Below are positions 11,738 to 23,171 of a stretch of DNA of 64,000 nt, one piece after another. The stretch's first letter is position 1. Each line of letters opens with the position of its first letter. The position numbers were made by a program, and so were the translations under genes. The DNA comes from Laccaria trichodermophora (taxonomy: Eukaryota > Basidiomycota > Agaricomycetes > Agaricales > Hydnangiaceae). Below the pieces are notes generated by a model. It saw nothing but the letters and a program-made list of their open reading frames with translations, made no database searches and had not been told where the DNA came from. The stretch spans positions 62,001 through 126,000 of the forward strand of contig JACTVC010000009.1 of the NCBI GenBank assembly GCA_018417955.1, read 5' to 3'.

Positions 11738-13389
11738 TTAGGCTGTTGTTGCATTGTTGAAGATCAACAAATTTACGGTTCGATCTGGAAGGTCCGTGAG
11801 GAGGTTCGGGCTCGAAAGCTTGAGCAATGCTTTCTTCAGCTGAAGTGGCGTGAGCGTCTCAGGCTTCTTGGGGATGGGGGCAACGATGGCGTCCACTAAG
11901 GAAGGTGGTGGAAGGAAGTTAGAGATCCATTGTGGCAGAGCGGCGTGGGCAACGCTGTACACGGAAGACGGATGACGGAAAATGCGCTCGCTCTGGAGAG
12001 AGATGACGTTGAATTCGCTGTCGAAAGTAGGATCGAAAGTCTCATCAGGGTAGATGGACAGAAGGTAAGCGAGGAGACCAGCGGTGTGGGGAGATGCCAT
12101 AGAGGTACCGGAGAGTGTAGAGGTGGCTGTGCGGCCTCCCTTGTAGGTGGAGAGGATATTCAGGCCTGTCACATTATGGGCACAGATGCAGGGGCTAAGA
12201 AAATAAGGTCACTTACCAGGTGCGAAGACATCAACGCAAGAGCCATGGTTGGAAAAATAGGCGCGCTCATCACCAAGGGTTGAAGCACCAACGGTTACAG
12301 CATTCTGGGCAGCAGCAGGGCTGTAGTTGCAAGCATCCCTGTTGTCGTTACCTGAAAAAGGGTTGAGTAAAAGGTGTGGGGCACCATTTATTCATACATA
12401 CCTGCGGCAACAGCGAAGTGAAGTCCACCGTTGACGGAAGCGTTGATGGTTTCATCAAGAGCGCGCGACTTGCCACCTCCAAGACTCATGTTAGCTACAG
12501 ACCCCTTATGCTTCGTCTTTCCAGTGGCTTGATATTCAGCTAGAGCTTTCTCGGCATTGGCCTTGGCCTGAGTCGCTGCCCAGCTGACGCCACCAACAAC
12601 GTCGGACATGGTCCCGCTACCATTCGAGCCAAGGACCTTGACAGCAATAACATTGGCTTTCTTGGCGACGCCGTACTTGCGAGAAGCAATGGTACCGGCA
12701 CAGTGAGATCCGTGGCCATTTCCATCCTCGTCAACGTCATTCTGTGGGATGGTCTTTCCCCAGGTTGCACGACCTTCAAACTCGACGTGATCGATGTTGA
12801 TGCCAGTGTCAACGACGTAGACGTCAACGCCTTCGCCGCCACGCTCGTCATACTCGTACTTGGTGAAAGTGCTGAAAGTAAGCCTGGGCCTGTGGCTTAT
12901 ACGTGCAAGCCCCTAGTTACAGCAGACTGTAAATTATATGGTCACAAGATCCGGTCACTGATGACTCACCCATGGAGCAGTCCTCTGTACCTCCATGGTG
13001 CGAACGATCTGGTCCTTCTCAATGTAATCTACCTCCGGCATGGTCCTGAGCTGCTCGACAACACCCTCTGTGAAGCGGCCAGCATATCCGCTGATATGAC
13101 CGTCATAGACCTGCTGAATACCTGAGATATCGGCAAACAGAGGGTCTGCATCATGCACGTTCTGCAAGAAATTGAGATGGTTCTCCTTGAGCGCTGGAGA
13201 AAGGTCCTTCTTCAGAATGACAATGTATGAATTGTTAACACTGCCATGGGGGTGGTGCTCAGCAACAAGAGGAGCGAGCGTTAATGAGGAGCGTTGGGGA
13301 ATAACATGAGGGGCGGTAGAGAGAGGGGTGGAGAGGGCAGAGGAAACGAAGGAGACGGCCAACAAGGACCACTGAAGTAGACGGGTCAT
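11738..13389 (-). CDS. PRB1: Subtilisin-like serine protease, cerevisin (PRB1) type
   Basis: A peptidase family S8 protein, probably a vacuolar or secreted endoprotease. The start at 13389 gives a signal peptide ([19 protein letters not shown]). An inhibitor I9 propeptide follows ([14 protein letters not shown] through [14 protein letters not shown]). The catalytic domain shows Asp in YVVDTGIN, His in [15 protein letters not shown], the oxyanion Asn region FAVAAGNDN, and Ser in [15 protein letters not shown]. The block [20 protein letters not shown] is typical of cerevisin-like enzymes. Three short introns interrupt the gene (about 12896-12970, 12355-12402 and 12189-12219). A C-terminal extension of about 90 residues ends [10 protein letters not shown]. 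Vacuolar protease B orthologues share this layout; a secreted paralogue remains possible. Confidence 0.88.
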
Positions 13390-14129
13390 GGTGGTTGAAA
13401 GAAGAGAGGGGTAACAGTCATTCACTCAAGATAACGAGCAATTGGTGTTGACACTTGTTTATTTACCCGCTGCTGCTTCCGCAGCCTCAGATCGCCATAT
13501 TCAGTCTTTGTGCAGCCAAAACTCCCGTATCTACTTGAAAGCACGCAATATCCGAGCACGCTAATGCTCTCTGTCGCATTTTGTCTTCAAAAAACTACCA
13601 CGGCGACAGTTCTATAGGCCACGTCACCAAAACGAACCATCGTCGTGACCGTGGGTTACAACGTAATTTACTTACGCCGAACAGCGCTCAAAACCCCAAA
13701 TTTACAGCACTGCATCACATAGCCGTAAAAGACGAAAGAGACCCTAAAAACGGTTGCGGCTTGCAGTGAACATTGAGCTCGAAAAGCAGTTTCGAAATGA
13801 CCGAGGTACTTAAGCTCTTCGCTATTGCTCCAAGCCCAGGCATTGACTATACTGTTATATTTTTAGAAAACGCACTTACATTGTGTTTTCACCTGTGCGG
13901 GGTTAATCAACAATCTGTCTTTCATCGAAATCCAACGAACTTTAGCACTTCAAGATATCAAGCATCGCATATTTTCTACGACCACCGGGATCCAGAGGTT
14001 TATCACAATCCATGGACATGCTCTAGACACAAGTCACGCACATCGCGCCGGCGCCTAAGTTGAAATTGGACAGTTTCAGGTACCATCGCACGTTCAGACG
14101 GTAATTGAACCTCTTCGCTCTACACCACC
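13390..14129. other. Divergent intergenic region (protease / G-domain gene)
   Basis: No gene recognised. It lies between two divergently transcribed starts (13389 minus, 14130 plus), so it holds both promoters. No specific operator motif was singled out. Confidence 0.5.
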
Positions 14130-16813
14130 ATGTCCCTATCCTCCGGAAGTACTAGCTGGGGCAGCCCCTGCGTTGAGATTTCCGGTATGTCCTACGTTCA
14201 AACCGACATCGAGTGGCTGGCTGACTCCCATTAAACAGACATATCTATCTCCACTTCGGATGAGCTTAAATCAATCGACCTGTCAATCGGATCGTTCAAA
14301 CAGACGTCACCGTGTCTACTCGGCACAAAGGCTCACAAGATCGTCTTATCATCACCCTGGTGAGCCATTCATCTTGCATGGAACTTGGACGTCGTTTTGA
14401 ATGCTACCAGCCAGGTCTCGCCCTCAGATCCACTCATCCTCAAGGTCAACTACCGAAGTTGGAAAAAGCTTGCATCGAAGAACCAGATTTATCAGCGTGA
14501 ATTGCTGGAGAAAGCGGGGCCTCAGTACGTGGGGAGACAAGGTGCCTTTGTTCTGGCCGCTTTCACCTTCGCGTTTCGATGACATCTCCCCAACGCCAGA
14601 GTGGTCTAAATCATATGATAAAGTGAATGTCGTCCTCGGATTGACAGTTTCCCCTCCTTCCGCAGTACGTATCGCTCCCTGTTTAATGCACATTCACGTA
14701 ATAGTGCAACAGGACAGATCAACTAGCGCGGGATCGTCAACGGGTGATTTGCGACCGACAACTGATGCGATATTCAAACTGGTGGACCGGTAAGTGTAGG
14801 CTCTCCGCGTTGAACTGCTTCTCAAGTTCTTACGTTGCTAGTTTCCGGGTGCTGGTAATCGGCAAGGTCGTTTAGTTCGTTCATGTTCAGGTGGTGCTTA
14901 CAGCGTTTGCTTATAGACCGGTGCGGGGAAATCATCTCTCATCAATCGATGTTTTGGTGTCACGGAAGCGGTGAATAAGCTCTCGTACTATCTCTTTCGA
15001 CCTATGAAACTGACATTGTTTAGGCAGTGTCGGAGTATCAGGCAGGCATATCAGACATCAACACCGCTATCATGGCCCGGGAAAACGGAAGATTCGTTCT
15101 GCACGATAGTCAGGGTTTTGAGCCTGGAGAGGACAGAAACTTCCAGACAGTGGTCAACTTTTTGAAAGCCCGCAAAAATATGCCAGATGTTAAAGATCAG
15201 GTTCACGCTGTCTGGTGAGTTCAATAACTCTTCATTGCTTTTTTCATAAATATGACCGTCGATACTTTGTTAGGCTATGCTTCCCTGTGCCACTATCAGC
15301 GGACGAACGTTTGTTCGAAAGAGGCGTTGAAGAATTCTTCCGTATGAAGGCCACTGGAGAACTTGGTCCTGGTCAGTTTTCGACCTTCCTTGTTTAGATG
15401 GGTGCTCAATCGCCGCCTCAGTTCCCATAATCACAATCTTTACGAAGTACGATACACTGGTTGACGAGATCGAGTATTCCCGGGACTTTCGAAATCGCAC
15501 GAGGGCGTTGGACAAGGAAACTCGAAGCAAACTTCTTATCGAGGAGACAAAGGCGATGTTTCAAGAGCTTTGTGTTCTCCCCTTCGAAGGGGCTGTTGGT
15601 TCAGACATCCCACATATCGCTGTTTCGAGTACGATTCACTCAAGCAAAAGATGAGCTTTGCTGACAGTTATTGTAGCGAATGAAGAGTACAAGGAAACGA
15701 GCAAGACTTTACGTGAGCTGGTGAAACTCACTGCTGACTATGTGAAGCAATGCCTATCTGTTGAGGTTGCAGAAGAGGTCGCGGTCCTGTCAGCCGTAGC
15801 TCAACGGATCAATCCAGCAGTGAAAATTGATGCAGTGATCGCGTGAGAGTATCAACTTCTTCAGGAGACTTTTCTGACATGATGTGATTGAAGAGTTGGG
15901 AAGAAGCGTACGCATTTTCTCTGGCGCGTCACAGAATCGCTACCTGATCGCTCTACCTTTCTGTTATCAGGTTACTGGCGGGGCCTCGCCTCCAGCGCAA
16001 ATTTTCCGGGGAAGACTCTAGAAGCATGCCTTCAAGTTTTACATGCGGATATCGTCCGCATTTGGAACATCCAGGACGACTTTGCGGTAATACTGCATAC
16101 ATCTTATCCACTCCTTGCCGTACTTACGATGTGTTCCCTGTAGTTCATGGAGAGCAAGGAATTTAAGGCGCTGATGATGGGGCTCGTCGGAGAGCAATAC
16201 GACAAGCTAGCCAACCCTAACATCATGATGTAAGATCCCATTGTCTCTGGCTTTTCACAGCACGCCAATACCAGCTCGGTAGTCCCGCCTCATTGTCAAT
16301 GTTGGGTTCCCTTGCCGGAATATTGGCGGCCTGCGCTGGACCTGCTGTTCCTATTGTGCTTCCTATAGCTGCAAGTCTCGTCGTTGCGAAATGGGCATAT
16401 GATGTGTATAAGCAATCGTATGTTTTTCAACTCTCTTGTTATACTATCGAGTTTCATCAAACACATACAGACAGCTCACGCTACAGCGGCTAATGGCGTA
16501 CATCGTCGACCTAACCATCATAATGCAGATCATCTTCGGTCTCGTCGTGAATGCTCAATTGCGTCTTTCTCGCCGTCTCATCAAACTCGCCTTCACGACA
16601 TTCAGCGAATCACGGGAAAGGGTGCAAGTTCACAACGAGATCAAGGAGCACGTCAAGCAGGCTGGACGTGCTGACAGGGATGCAGCTCTTGCTAAGATCT
16701 TGCAGTTGATCGAGAGCTATCGCATGAAGTCTGAGGATGTGGAAGAGTTGCAGAGTAAGATGGCGGGGTTTGCGAATATTGAGGATGAGCCTTGGGTGGT
16801 ACCCCACCCTTAA
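14130..16813 (+). CDS. G-domain membrane protein with N-terminal C2-like region (paralogue 1)
   Basis: A P-loop GTPase of the kind expanded in Agaricomycetes. The N-terminal part is beta-rich and C2-like (LKSIDLSIGS, later VLNATSQVSPSDPLILKVNY). The G domain follows. G1 is TGAGKSSLIN (about 14919-14948), G3 is LHDSQGFEPGEDRNFQT, and G4 is TIFTKYD (about 15430-15450). A helical region comes next (ELVKLTADYVKQCL) and then YWRGLASSANFPGKTLEACL. The C-terminal third has a hydrophobic segment rich in Ala/Val/Ile (GILAACAGPAVPIVLPIAAS). A second membrane segment is MAYIVDLTIIMQIIFGL, followed by an amphipathic helix that ends DEPWVVPHP. Many small introns break the gene; exact borders in the N-terminal C2-like part are uncertain. 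The biological role is unknown; GTP binding and membrane association are inferred. Confidence 0.75.
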
Positions 16814-17035
16814 TTTGCGGTCGAATCATCCACGTATTGTAGTTGCATCTTTTACAGTTTTTAGGTTGTTGAAGTATTCCTCACTTTCAACAATCACGTC
16901 CAGGTTGCTGTTCCTAAGAGCTCGTTCAGCACGTGTCAATCACCACCCAGCGCATACTGGCGCCTGGCGCCCGCTTGTGCTCTAACTATCAATTCTTACC
17001 TGCACCATCGAAGAGCCTTCAGCGGCTACATCAAG

Positions 17036-20000
17036 ATGTTTCACTCGTCTATGCTTCCGAATGCGACTATATGGGCGAGCACAGTTCGCAAGGAGATCCG
17101 CCGCTTCCGTATCCTTATTGTCGGCCGAGCGAACGCTGGCAAGACAACCATCCTCCAAAGGGTTTGTAACACGACAGCGTTGCCTGAGATAATCGCGCCG
17201 AACGGTGACAGGGTATTTTGCGTGGTTTGGTTGAAGGACACTTTTGAAATATGTTTCCTTTGTTAGATCGACTTGTCCACGATCAGCCCGTCCGCCCAGG
17301 TGCGCCTCATTTTTTTGAATTTAATTTTCTTCCCACCACCCGGCTTACAACGTCTACAGCGCGGGGAACATGATATCGAGAACGAAATGGTGTTTAAAAG
17401 CAACCCAGGCTTTGTCTTCCATGACTCGCGTGGATTCGAAGCTGGCGGTTCCTCTGAGTTCCAGACGGTCAAACAATTTATCGCAAACCGCGCCGAGCAG
17501 AAGCTTTTGTCTGATCGACTTCACGCCATCTGGTCTATAAATTCCTGTCCCATCTGATGATAATGATAATGATTACCTTCATCTTAAGGTACTGTATTCC
17601 TACAAACGATGCTACCCGGCCAATCACGAGAGCCGAATTGGATTTCTTTGAGGAGTGTGGGACGGGAAATGGCAAGTAACTGAGCAACATTGATTTGGAG
17701 AATTATTTGACTGTTTTTCAACTATAGTACCGGTGATCGTTCTGTTTACCAAGACTGACTCAATGGATTCCCGCGCGACGAAACAACTGATTAAAGAAGG
17801 ATATACTGATGAAGAAGCCGAACAACGGGCACCAATACAGGGAGTCATTGACTTTCAGGAACGCTTCTGTGGCATTCTCTATCAAAAGAAACATCCTCCC
17901 ACATCTCATTTATTTTTTCGAGGTACAATTTTTTATTCTTGTCATTCTATATTTGATCCCGCCTTCTATAGAAATGCAGCACCCAGAGGCTGATGTTGGT
18001 GACCTAATCAAGTCTACTGCAGAAGCACTTGCATCAGATAAAAACTTGCTACAACTATTTGTCTCGACACAACAGACTAGTCTCAACTTGTGCATTGAAT
18101 ATGCAATTAAACGGCAGGCTGCTTCATTCTCTTTCTCCTCAATTCATTATTGATGGTAACATCAGAGACTTGCTAGATAAGCTCAACACTCTTTCTGCTT
18201 TCCAAGAGAGGCTTCTTTCCACAACAGAAAAAAACAATGTCAGACTTGTCTTGCCTATATTGCAGTGGTTCCCACATTTGGTCAGGCCATTACTTTTTTT
18301 ATTCTCACATACCAATACTTCTCTGATAGGATGTAAGTGATGCTTTGATATCTTATGTAATTCTCTAATCATATTTTGCAGTGTGTAAGTGGGCTCTACA
18401 ACATAACTGCTCAACTTCTCTTTACTTGTCATTTTCCAGACTGTGAGTGGATACTCTCTGATTCAATTTCATTTACCTTTTTATTCTGACATCTTGAATA
18501 GTATGTATGTTGGTCACTTACCACTCTTTAGCTCTTCTTTGGCTAAACAACTAAAATAGATGGCAAGTTGAGTTTCAGAGCTTTATCTTATAATGCTGAT
18601 ATCATGTGCTTACTCTTGAGGCTGCTCCAGTAAGTCCTAGAATAATTGTTGTCTTGCACTGTACTAATTATCTTTCTTCAGACTGTAAGTATTCTAAGTT
18701 AGTTTAATGACCTTTGATTTTGAAGCTAGGTTTTTCAACCATAGGTGCATGTAAGTTATTATTCATGTGTCTATATCATTTCCAATGCTTATCATCACTT
18801 TTTATACAATGATAGAATGTATGTATCAAATAACTTCTGATGATGCTTCTACTCAAAACTTCAACAGATGGTAGGCCTTGAAAGTATTATATTTGTAGTG
18901 GTGTTATTGACTCTGATGTTTAGATTGTGAGTTAAATTATCTTGTAGAGATGTGAAACTGACATGACATCATTTTTATCTAGCCTGTATGTTGAAGATTA
19001 CTTGCACTATAGAATAGCACTAATTTTTGACAGGCTGTAAGGCATAAAACTACTGATTTTTTGTATAGCCTCAATTATTATTTTGATAGCCTGTGGGTTA
19101 CTCTTTTTCAGTACTTCACTTAGGCTGATCTTTTTTAGCCTGTATGTGCAGCATTATCTATGTTACTGATGATATTAACTAGTGTCTGCTTGTGCAGTAT
19201 GTGAGTACATCTTTAAATTTGTCTATTGGATCTTGACTGACAAGTGCTCTACTAGAGTGTAAGTTGAAATTTTTTATATCTGTGCAACATAATCTTGACT
19301 ATTATTCAAGTTTAAAGGAACTGTAAGTATTGCTTCTCTGACACCTTGAATACAAGAAATTCATATTTCAATAGGATCTTGGTGTAAGTAATTACCTGAA
19401 CCTAGTAATCAAAAGGTTCTAAAGTTTTTTTTGGTGTAAAATCAGTGGGAGGTCATTTAGTCTGTTTCCATCTCTCACCTCTTGCTGATTTGCTGTTTAT
19501 CAATAGAATGTATGTCTAAAATGATGCTTATGCTAGGACTGTTGACAAAAAACCTTATCTAGGTTGTAAGTCTGTCCATTTTCTTTTGCTGAAATAAGCA
19601 TTTAGATCTCTTCAGACAGTAAGTTGGCTTTTTTTTTTTCTTGAAAAAACTATCATATTGAAATCTTCTCTCCCCTCAATTATAGATTGAGGTATGTTTC
19701 CTTTACTTTGTCTATAATTTGATGTTAAGGCACACATCTAGATTGAGAAGATTCTTGGTCTTAGATTGTGGTCAAAGGTAAGATTCAGCAATATTCCACC
19801 CTTCAGAAAGTTACTGACATTCCTTTTTCAATTGAGCTTGGAAGTCTTGGTGGCCCTCAGAAAATTGCCAAGCTTGGGATTGGTATGAATGCAATATTTG
19901 TCTTGAATATTCAGATTCAAAGAACATTGTCTTTTTCTAGCAATAGCCATCATCGCTGATTTTTCCTTCTTCCTATGGGACCGAGCACCATCAAACACTC

Positions 20001-20185
20001 ATGTGCACATGGTGCTGGCATATAAGAAGTATAAAACATCTTGCGATGAAAATGCACTTCAAGAGGTCATCAAAGAGGCTTTCAAGGATTATGACCACAA
20101 GGACTTTCCAGACAAAATGGTCAAAATTGCACTGGACTACCGACTTTGTGAGATTTTCCACTTGCTGGATTTCTCTGTCTCATGA
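17036..20185 (+). CDS. G-domain membrane protein (paralogue 2) with micro-exon array
   Basis: The tandem paralogue of the preceding gene. G1 is ILIVGRANAGKTTILQR (about 17112-17160), G3 is VFHDSRGFEAGGSSEFQT, and G4 is IVLFTKTD. The helical part reads LLQLFVSTQQTSLNLCIEYA. Beyond about 18112 the coding frame appears to shift by one base and continues as GNIRDLLDKLNTLSAFQ to LQWFPHL, ending at 18280. It then enters an array of 24 micro-exons (18330-19691). A normal exon, 19765-19879, reads IVVKGKIQQYSTLQ and ends KIAKLGI. A 61 nt intron separates it from the last exon, 19941-20185. That exon gives a hydrophobic AIAIIADFSFFLWD segment and a helical tail that aligns in pattern with the paralogue's C-terminus. 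The shift near 18112 has no obvious intron, so a frameshift or an unrecognised splice is possible. Function unknown. Confidence 0.65.
18281..19764 (+). other. Array of 25 short introns and 24 codon-sized micro-exons
   Basis: Each step has the form AG, a short exon, then GT. Micro-exons: 18330 GAT, 18382 TGT, 18440 ACT, 18502 TAT, 18560 ATG, 18621-18629 GCTGCTCCA, 18682 ACT, 18745-18750 GTGCAT, 18816 AAT, 18868 ATG, 18924 ATT, 18983 CCT, 19034 GCT, 19090 CCT, 19139 CCT, 19198 TAT, 19256 AGT, 19311-19322 TTTAAAGGAACT, 19375-19383 GATCTTGGT, 19446-19451 TGGGAG, 19507 AAT, 19563 GTT, 19616 ACA, 19686-19691 ATTGAG. Introns are 46-73 nt. Most donors are GTAAGT, GTGAGT or GTATGT; one is GCAAGT (18563), and the two weakest are GTCAGG (18281) and GTCATT (19452). 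All exons are phase 0 and none encodes a stop. Many introns carry CTAAY or CTGAY branch-like words. Splicing is inferred from sequence only. Confidence 0.7.
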
Positions 20186-20843
20186 TTTTCCGCACAACCA
20201 GCCAAGACTCCAGCTTGATACTCAAACTGTGTATGATGTTTTTGAGGTACAACTTTTTACATTCTCTACCGCTCTTCATCCAACCTTTTGTTCTTGTCAC
20301 AAGTGCTTACCAAGGCCATACTTCTAGCCATTCTATTAACAATTTGCCGATTCTATTTCTGCATACCAGCTTTATCTTCTGGCAACCTCGTGGTGGATTG
20401 TTCTTACCCCTCAAATTTTTATTACCATATCTTTCGTATTTCGTCCGTGTATTTCCAGTTCCATGCCATATATTCGACACCTCTGTGCAACATGATTCTG
20501 GGAAGGTGACCAACTGATCTTTACCGCAACTTGTCGGAGGCGTCTGTGATGTTCAGAAAATTGATGGCCAAGCCAGTAAGTCGACAACATAACATAGAAC
20601 TTTTGTAAAACCAAGAGCATAAGACGAAGAGTAGTATGCGCGGCAACAATGGAAAGAAGACAAGTCGCCCACAGTTGACTGGCGCCGGAAGTTCGTTGAT
20701 CACACGAGCAAGGTATTACCGGATTAGATAACGATAAGCGATCGAGTCAGGACCCAGAATCATGTAATGTCCAATTTTCACCAAACCCTCCCTTCAACCC
20801 CACCCTCACTCTTTTTGTTCGGAAGAACTGACATATCCCGAGT
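20186..20843. other. Intergenic region upstream of AsnRS
   Basis: No supported gene. A plus-strand frame at 20182-20517 is open for 111 codons but its product is hydrophobic low-information sequence. The AsnRS promoter and the 3' end of the G-domain gene must lie here. Confidence 0.5.
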
Positions 20844-22999
20844 ATGGCGCCGATACACATCGACGAAGCAGTTGGGTCAGATACCACTGGAAACGGAACC
20901 ATAGAAGCGCCGTACCAAAGTCTCGGCGTCGCCTTGTTCAATCACCCTCCAACAACAGCAGCGGAATCGACGACTCCTGCGTATTTAATCCGGAAGGATG
21001 CTGCGGGGACGTATGAGGAGCCCACGCAGTCTTCATTGAAGAAGGCGAAGAAGACTGCGGATGGGTTGGAGAAAAAGAAGAAGAAGGCGGAGGAGCTGGC
21101 GGAGCGAGAGGCGAAGGAGAAGGGAGATGAGAAGGAGAGGAGGGAGAAGGTTCTTGAGGAGAGTAGGAAGATCGTGTTGGAGGAGGATGGGACGCTGCCT
21201 AAACCGACTAAGGTGTGTGTGTATCTACATCCATGTTGACTACTGGTGTTTATCTGCGAGTATGATAGAGCAAGATCGGATACCTGGAATCGCTACGATC
21301 TAAACGCGTTCGTGTGTTTGGGTGGGTACACCGCTTGCGCCAGCAGAAGGACATTATTTTCATCGTCGTGCGGGATGGGACTGGGTACCTTCAGACTGTC
21401 CTTTCCGGCCGAGTGGCGCAAACGTACGAAGCGCTTACGCTGACGCTCGAGTCCTCCGTCGAAGTCGTTGGCACGCTACAAACTGTACCAGAAGGCAAGA
21501 CCGCTCCGGGTGGGCATGAGCTCGTCGTCGATTACTGGCGGGTTGTCGGGCCTGCTCCCGGCGCTGAAGACGCGTTCACTAATAGGTTGAACGAGGTTCG
21601 TCTTGTTGTTCCTTCCTAATTCACTGCGTAGCTAATCAACTCATCCACAGAAATCCGATCCTTCGATCCAAGCTGATCTACGCCACCTAGTCCTACGCGG
21701 CGAAACCGCGTCCAGCGTCCTCCGCCTGCGCGCTGCACTTCTAAGCGCCTTCCGCGACTCGTTGACTGCGCAGAGCTTGATCGAGGTGACGCCCCCGTGC
21801 CTGGTCCAAACGCAGGTAGAGGGCGGCGCGACGTTGTTCAAGTTGGATTACTATGGACAACCGGCGTTCCTCACGCAGAGCTCGCAGCTTTATCTGGAGA
21901 CGTGCTTACCGAGCTTGGGAGATGTGTTTTGCGTGCAGGAGAGTTTTAGAGCTGAGAACAGGTAACGGCGTTTTCGCAAGCGAAAGTATGGGTTGCTAAT
22001 CTGTTGCACCACCAGTCACACGAGACGCCATTTGAGCGAGTATACCCATCTCGAAGCTGAGCTTGCGTTCATCACATTCACCGATCTCATGGATCACATC
22101 GAGGAAATCGTAAGCTACTCGACTTCTTTTTTTTTCCCTCATCACCCACCCTCACACTCGTTTACTTTACAGATTTGCAACACCGTCTCCATCCTCCTCG
22201 CAAACCCAACCTCCGCATCCCTAATCAAATCCCTCAACCCAAACTTCACAAGCCCCTCGCGGCCATTCCTCCGCCTCTCCTACGTAGACGCCATTAAATG
22301 GCTCAACTCGCACGGGATCAAGCACCCTAAAGAAGATGCCGAAGGCAACGTGATCAAGGATGAGCAGGGGCATGTGGAGATGGTCGAGCATGAAGTTGGG
22401 GATGATATTGCGGAGGCGGCTGAGAGGCAGATGACGGATATTATCGGGACGCCGGTGTTTTTGTATGGGTTCCCGGCGGAGTTGAAGGCGTTTTATATGA
22501 AGAAGATGCCGAAAGGTGAGGGTGAGGAGAGGAAGACGGTGTTCACGGAAAGCTGTGATTTGTTGATGCCGAATGTTGGCGAAATTGTTGGTTCGTTGCT
22601 CTTTCTCTTGCTTTATGTTCGACTTTTTGTTTTTTCTTATGATGCTTTTGCGATTGTAGGTGGATCGATGAGGATCGCGGATATGGAGGAGCTTCTGGCT
22701 GCGTATAAGAGGGAAGGTATCGACCCGGAGCCTTACTACTGGTTCACTGATCAGCGTAAATACGGGACGTGCGAGCATGGTGGGTACGGGCTTGGCGTTG
22801 AGGTTCGCTTTTTCCTCCATCTTCAAGACTGCTGTTCAATATTGATGTACATCCTTACAGCGTTTCCTCGCATGGCTCGCAAACAGGTATACAGTGAGAG
22901 AATGTTCCTTGTATCCGAGGTAGGCTGGTCTTCTTTCATGACAATCACCGCAATCATTGATCCATTTGTTCTAGATGGCCCGGACGAGCAACACCTTGA
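20844..22999 (+). CDS. DED81: Cytosolic asparaginyl-tRNA synthetase (class IIb)
   Basis: The enzyme charges tRNA(Asn) with asparagine in the cytosol. The start [19 protein letters not shown] opens an N-terminal extension whose Lys/Glu-rich helix (about 21040-21180) is typical of eukaryotic cytosolic AsnRS. The anticodon-binding OB fold reads [20 protein letters not shown]. The class II core follows: motif 2 [21 protein letters not shown] and, near the end, motif 3 [14 protein letters not shown]. Introns near 21212, 21597, 21962, 22109, 22588, 22801 and 22920 join in frame. The last exon adds only seven residues after the intron (ending WPGRATP) and stops at 22999. No mitochondrial presequence is evident. 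AsnRS and AspRS are related, but the HTRRHLSEY block and the extension favour AsnRS. Confidence 0.93.
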
Positions 23000-23171
23000 G
23001 CCGGTCGATGGGGACATTTTGTGGGCGAGTGATGCAACTTGTTGGGAACCAGCAGCTCAATTCTATAGAGTATCAGTTTGAATTTTATTTTGGCTAAGCG
23101 GCGATCACAACTTTTGGAAGTCTTACTCAAAGTACCTCCTTGATCGCGTCATACATAGAGCACAGAAATCA

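Noticed and set aside
19461..19562. Longer exon alternative inside the micro-exon array, open from 19461
   Set aside because: It ends in a stop at 19560-19562 and conflicts with the good AAT and GTT micro-exon borders in the same stretch.
19742..19777. Exon starting ATTGAGAAG after the acceptor at 19741
   Set aside because: Its frame does not lead into the following exon, and the next intron would be only 29 nt. The acceptor at 19764 restores the frame used downstream.
22221..22826. Minus-strand frame of 201 codons
   Set aside because: It lies opposite conserved AsnRS exons and has no recognisable pattern of its own.
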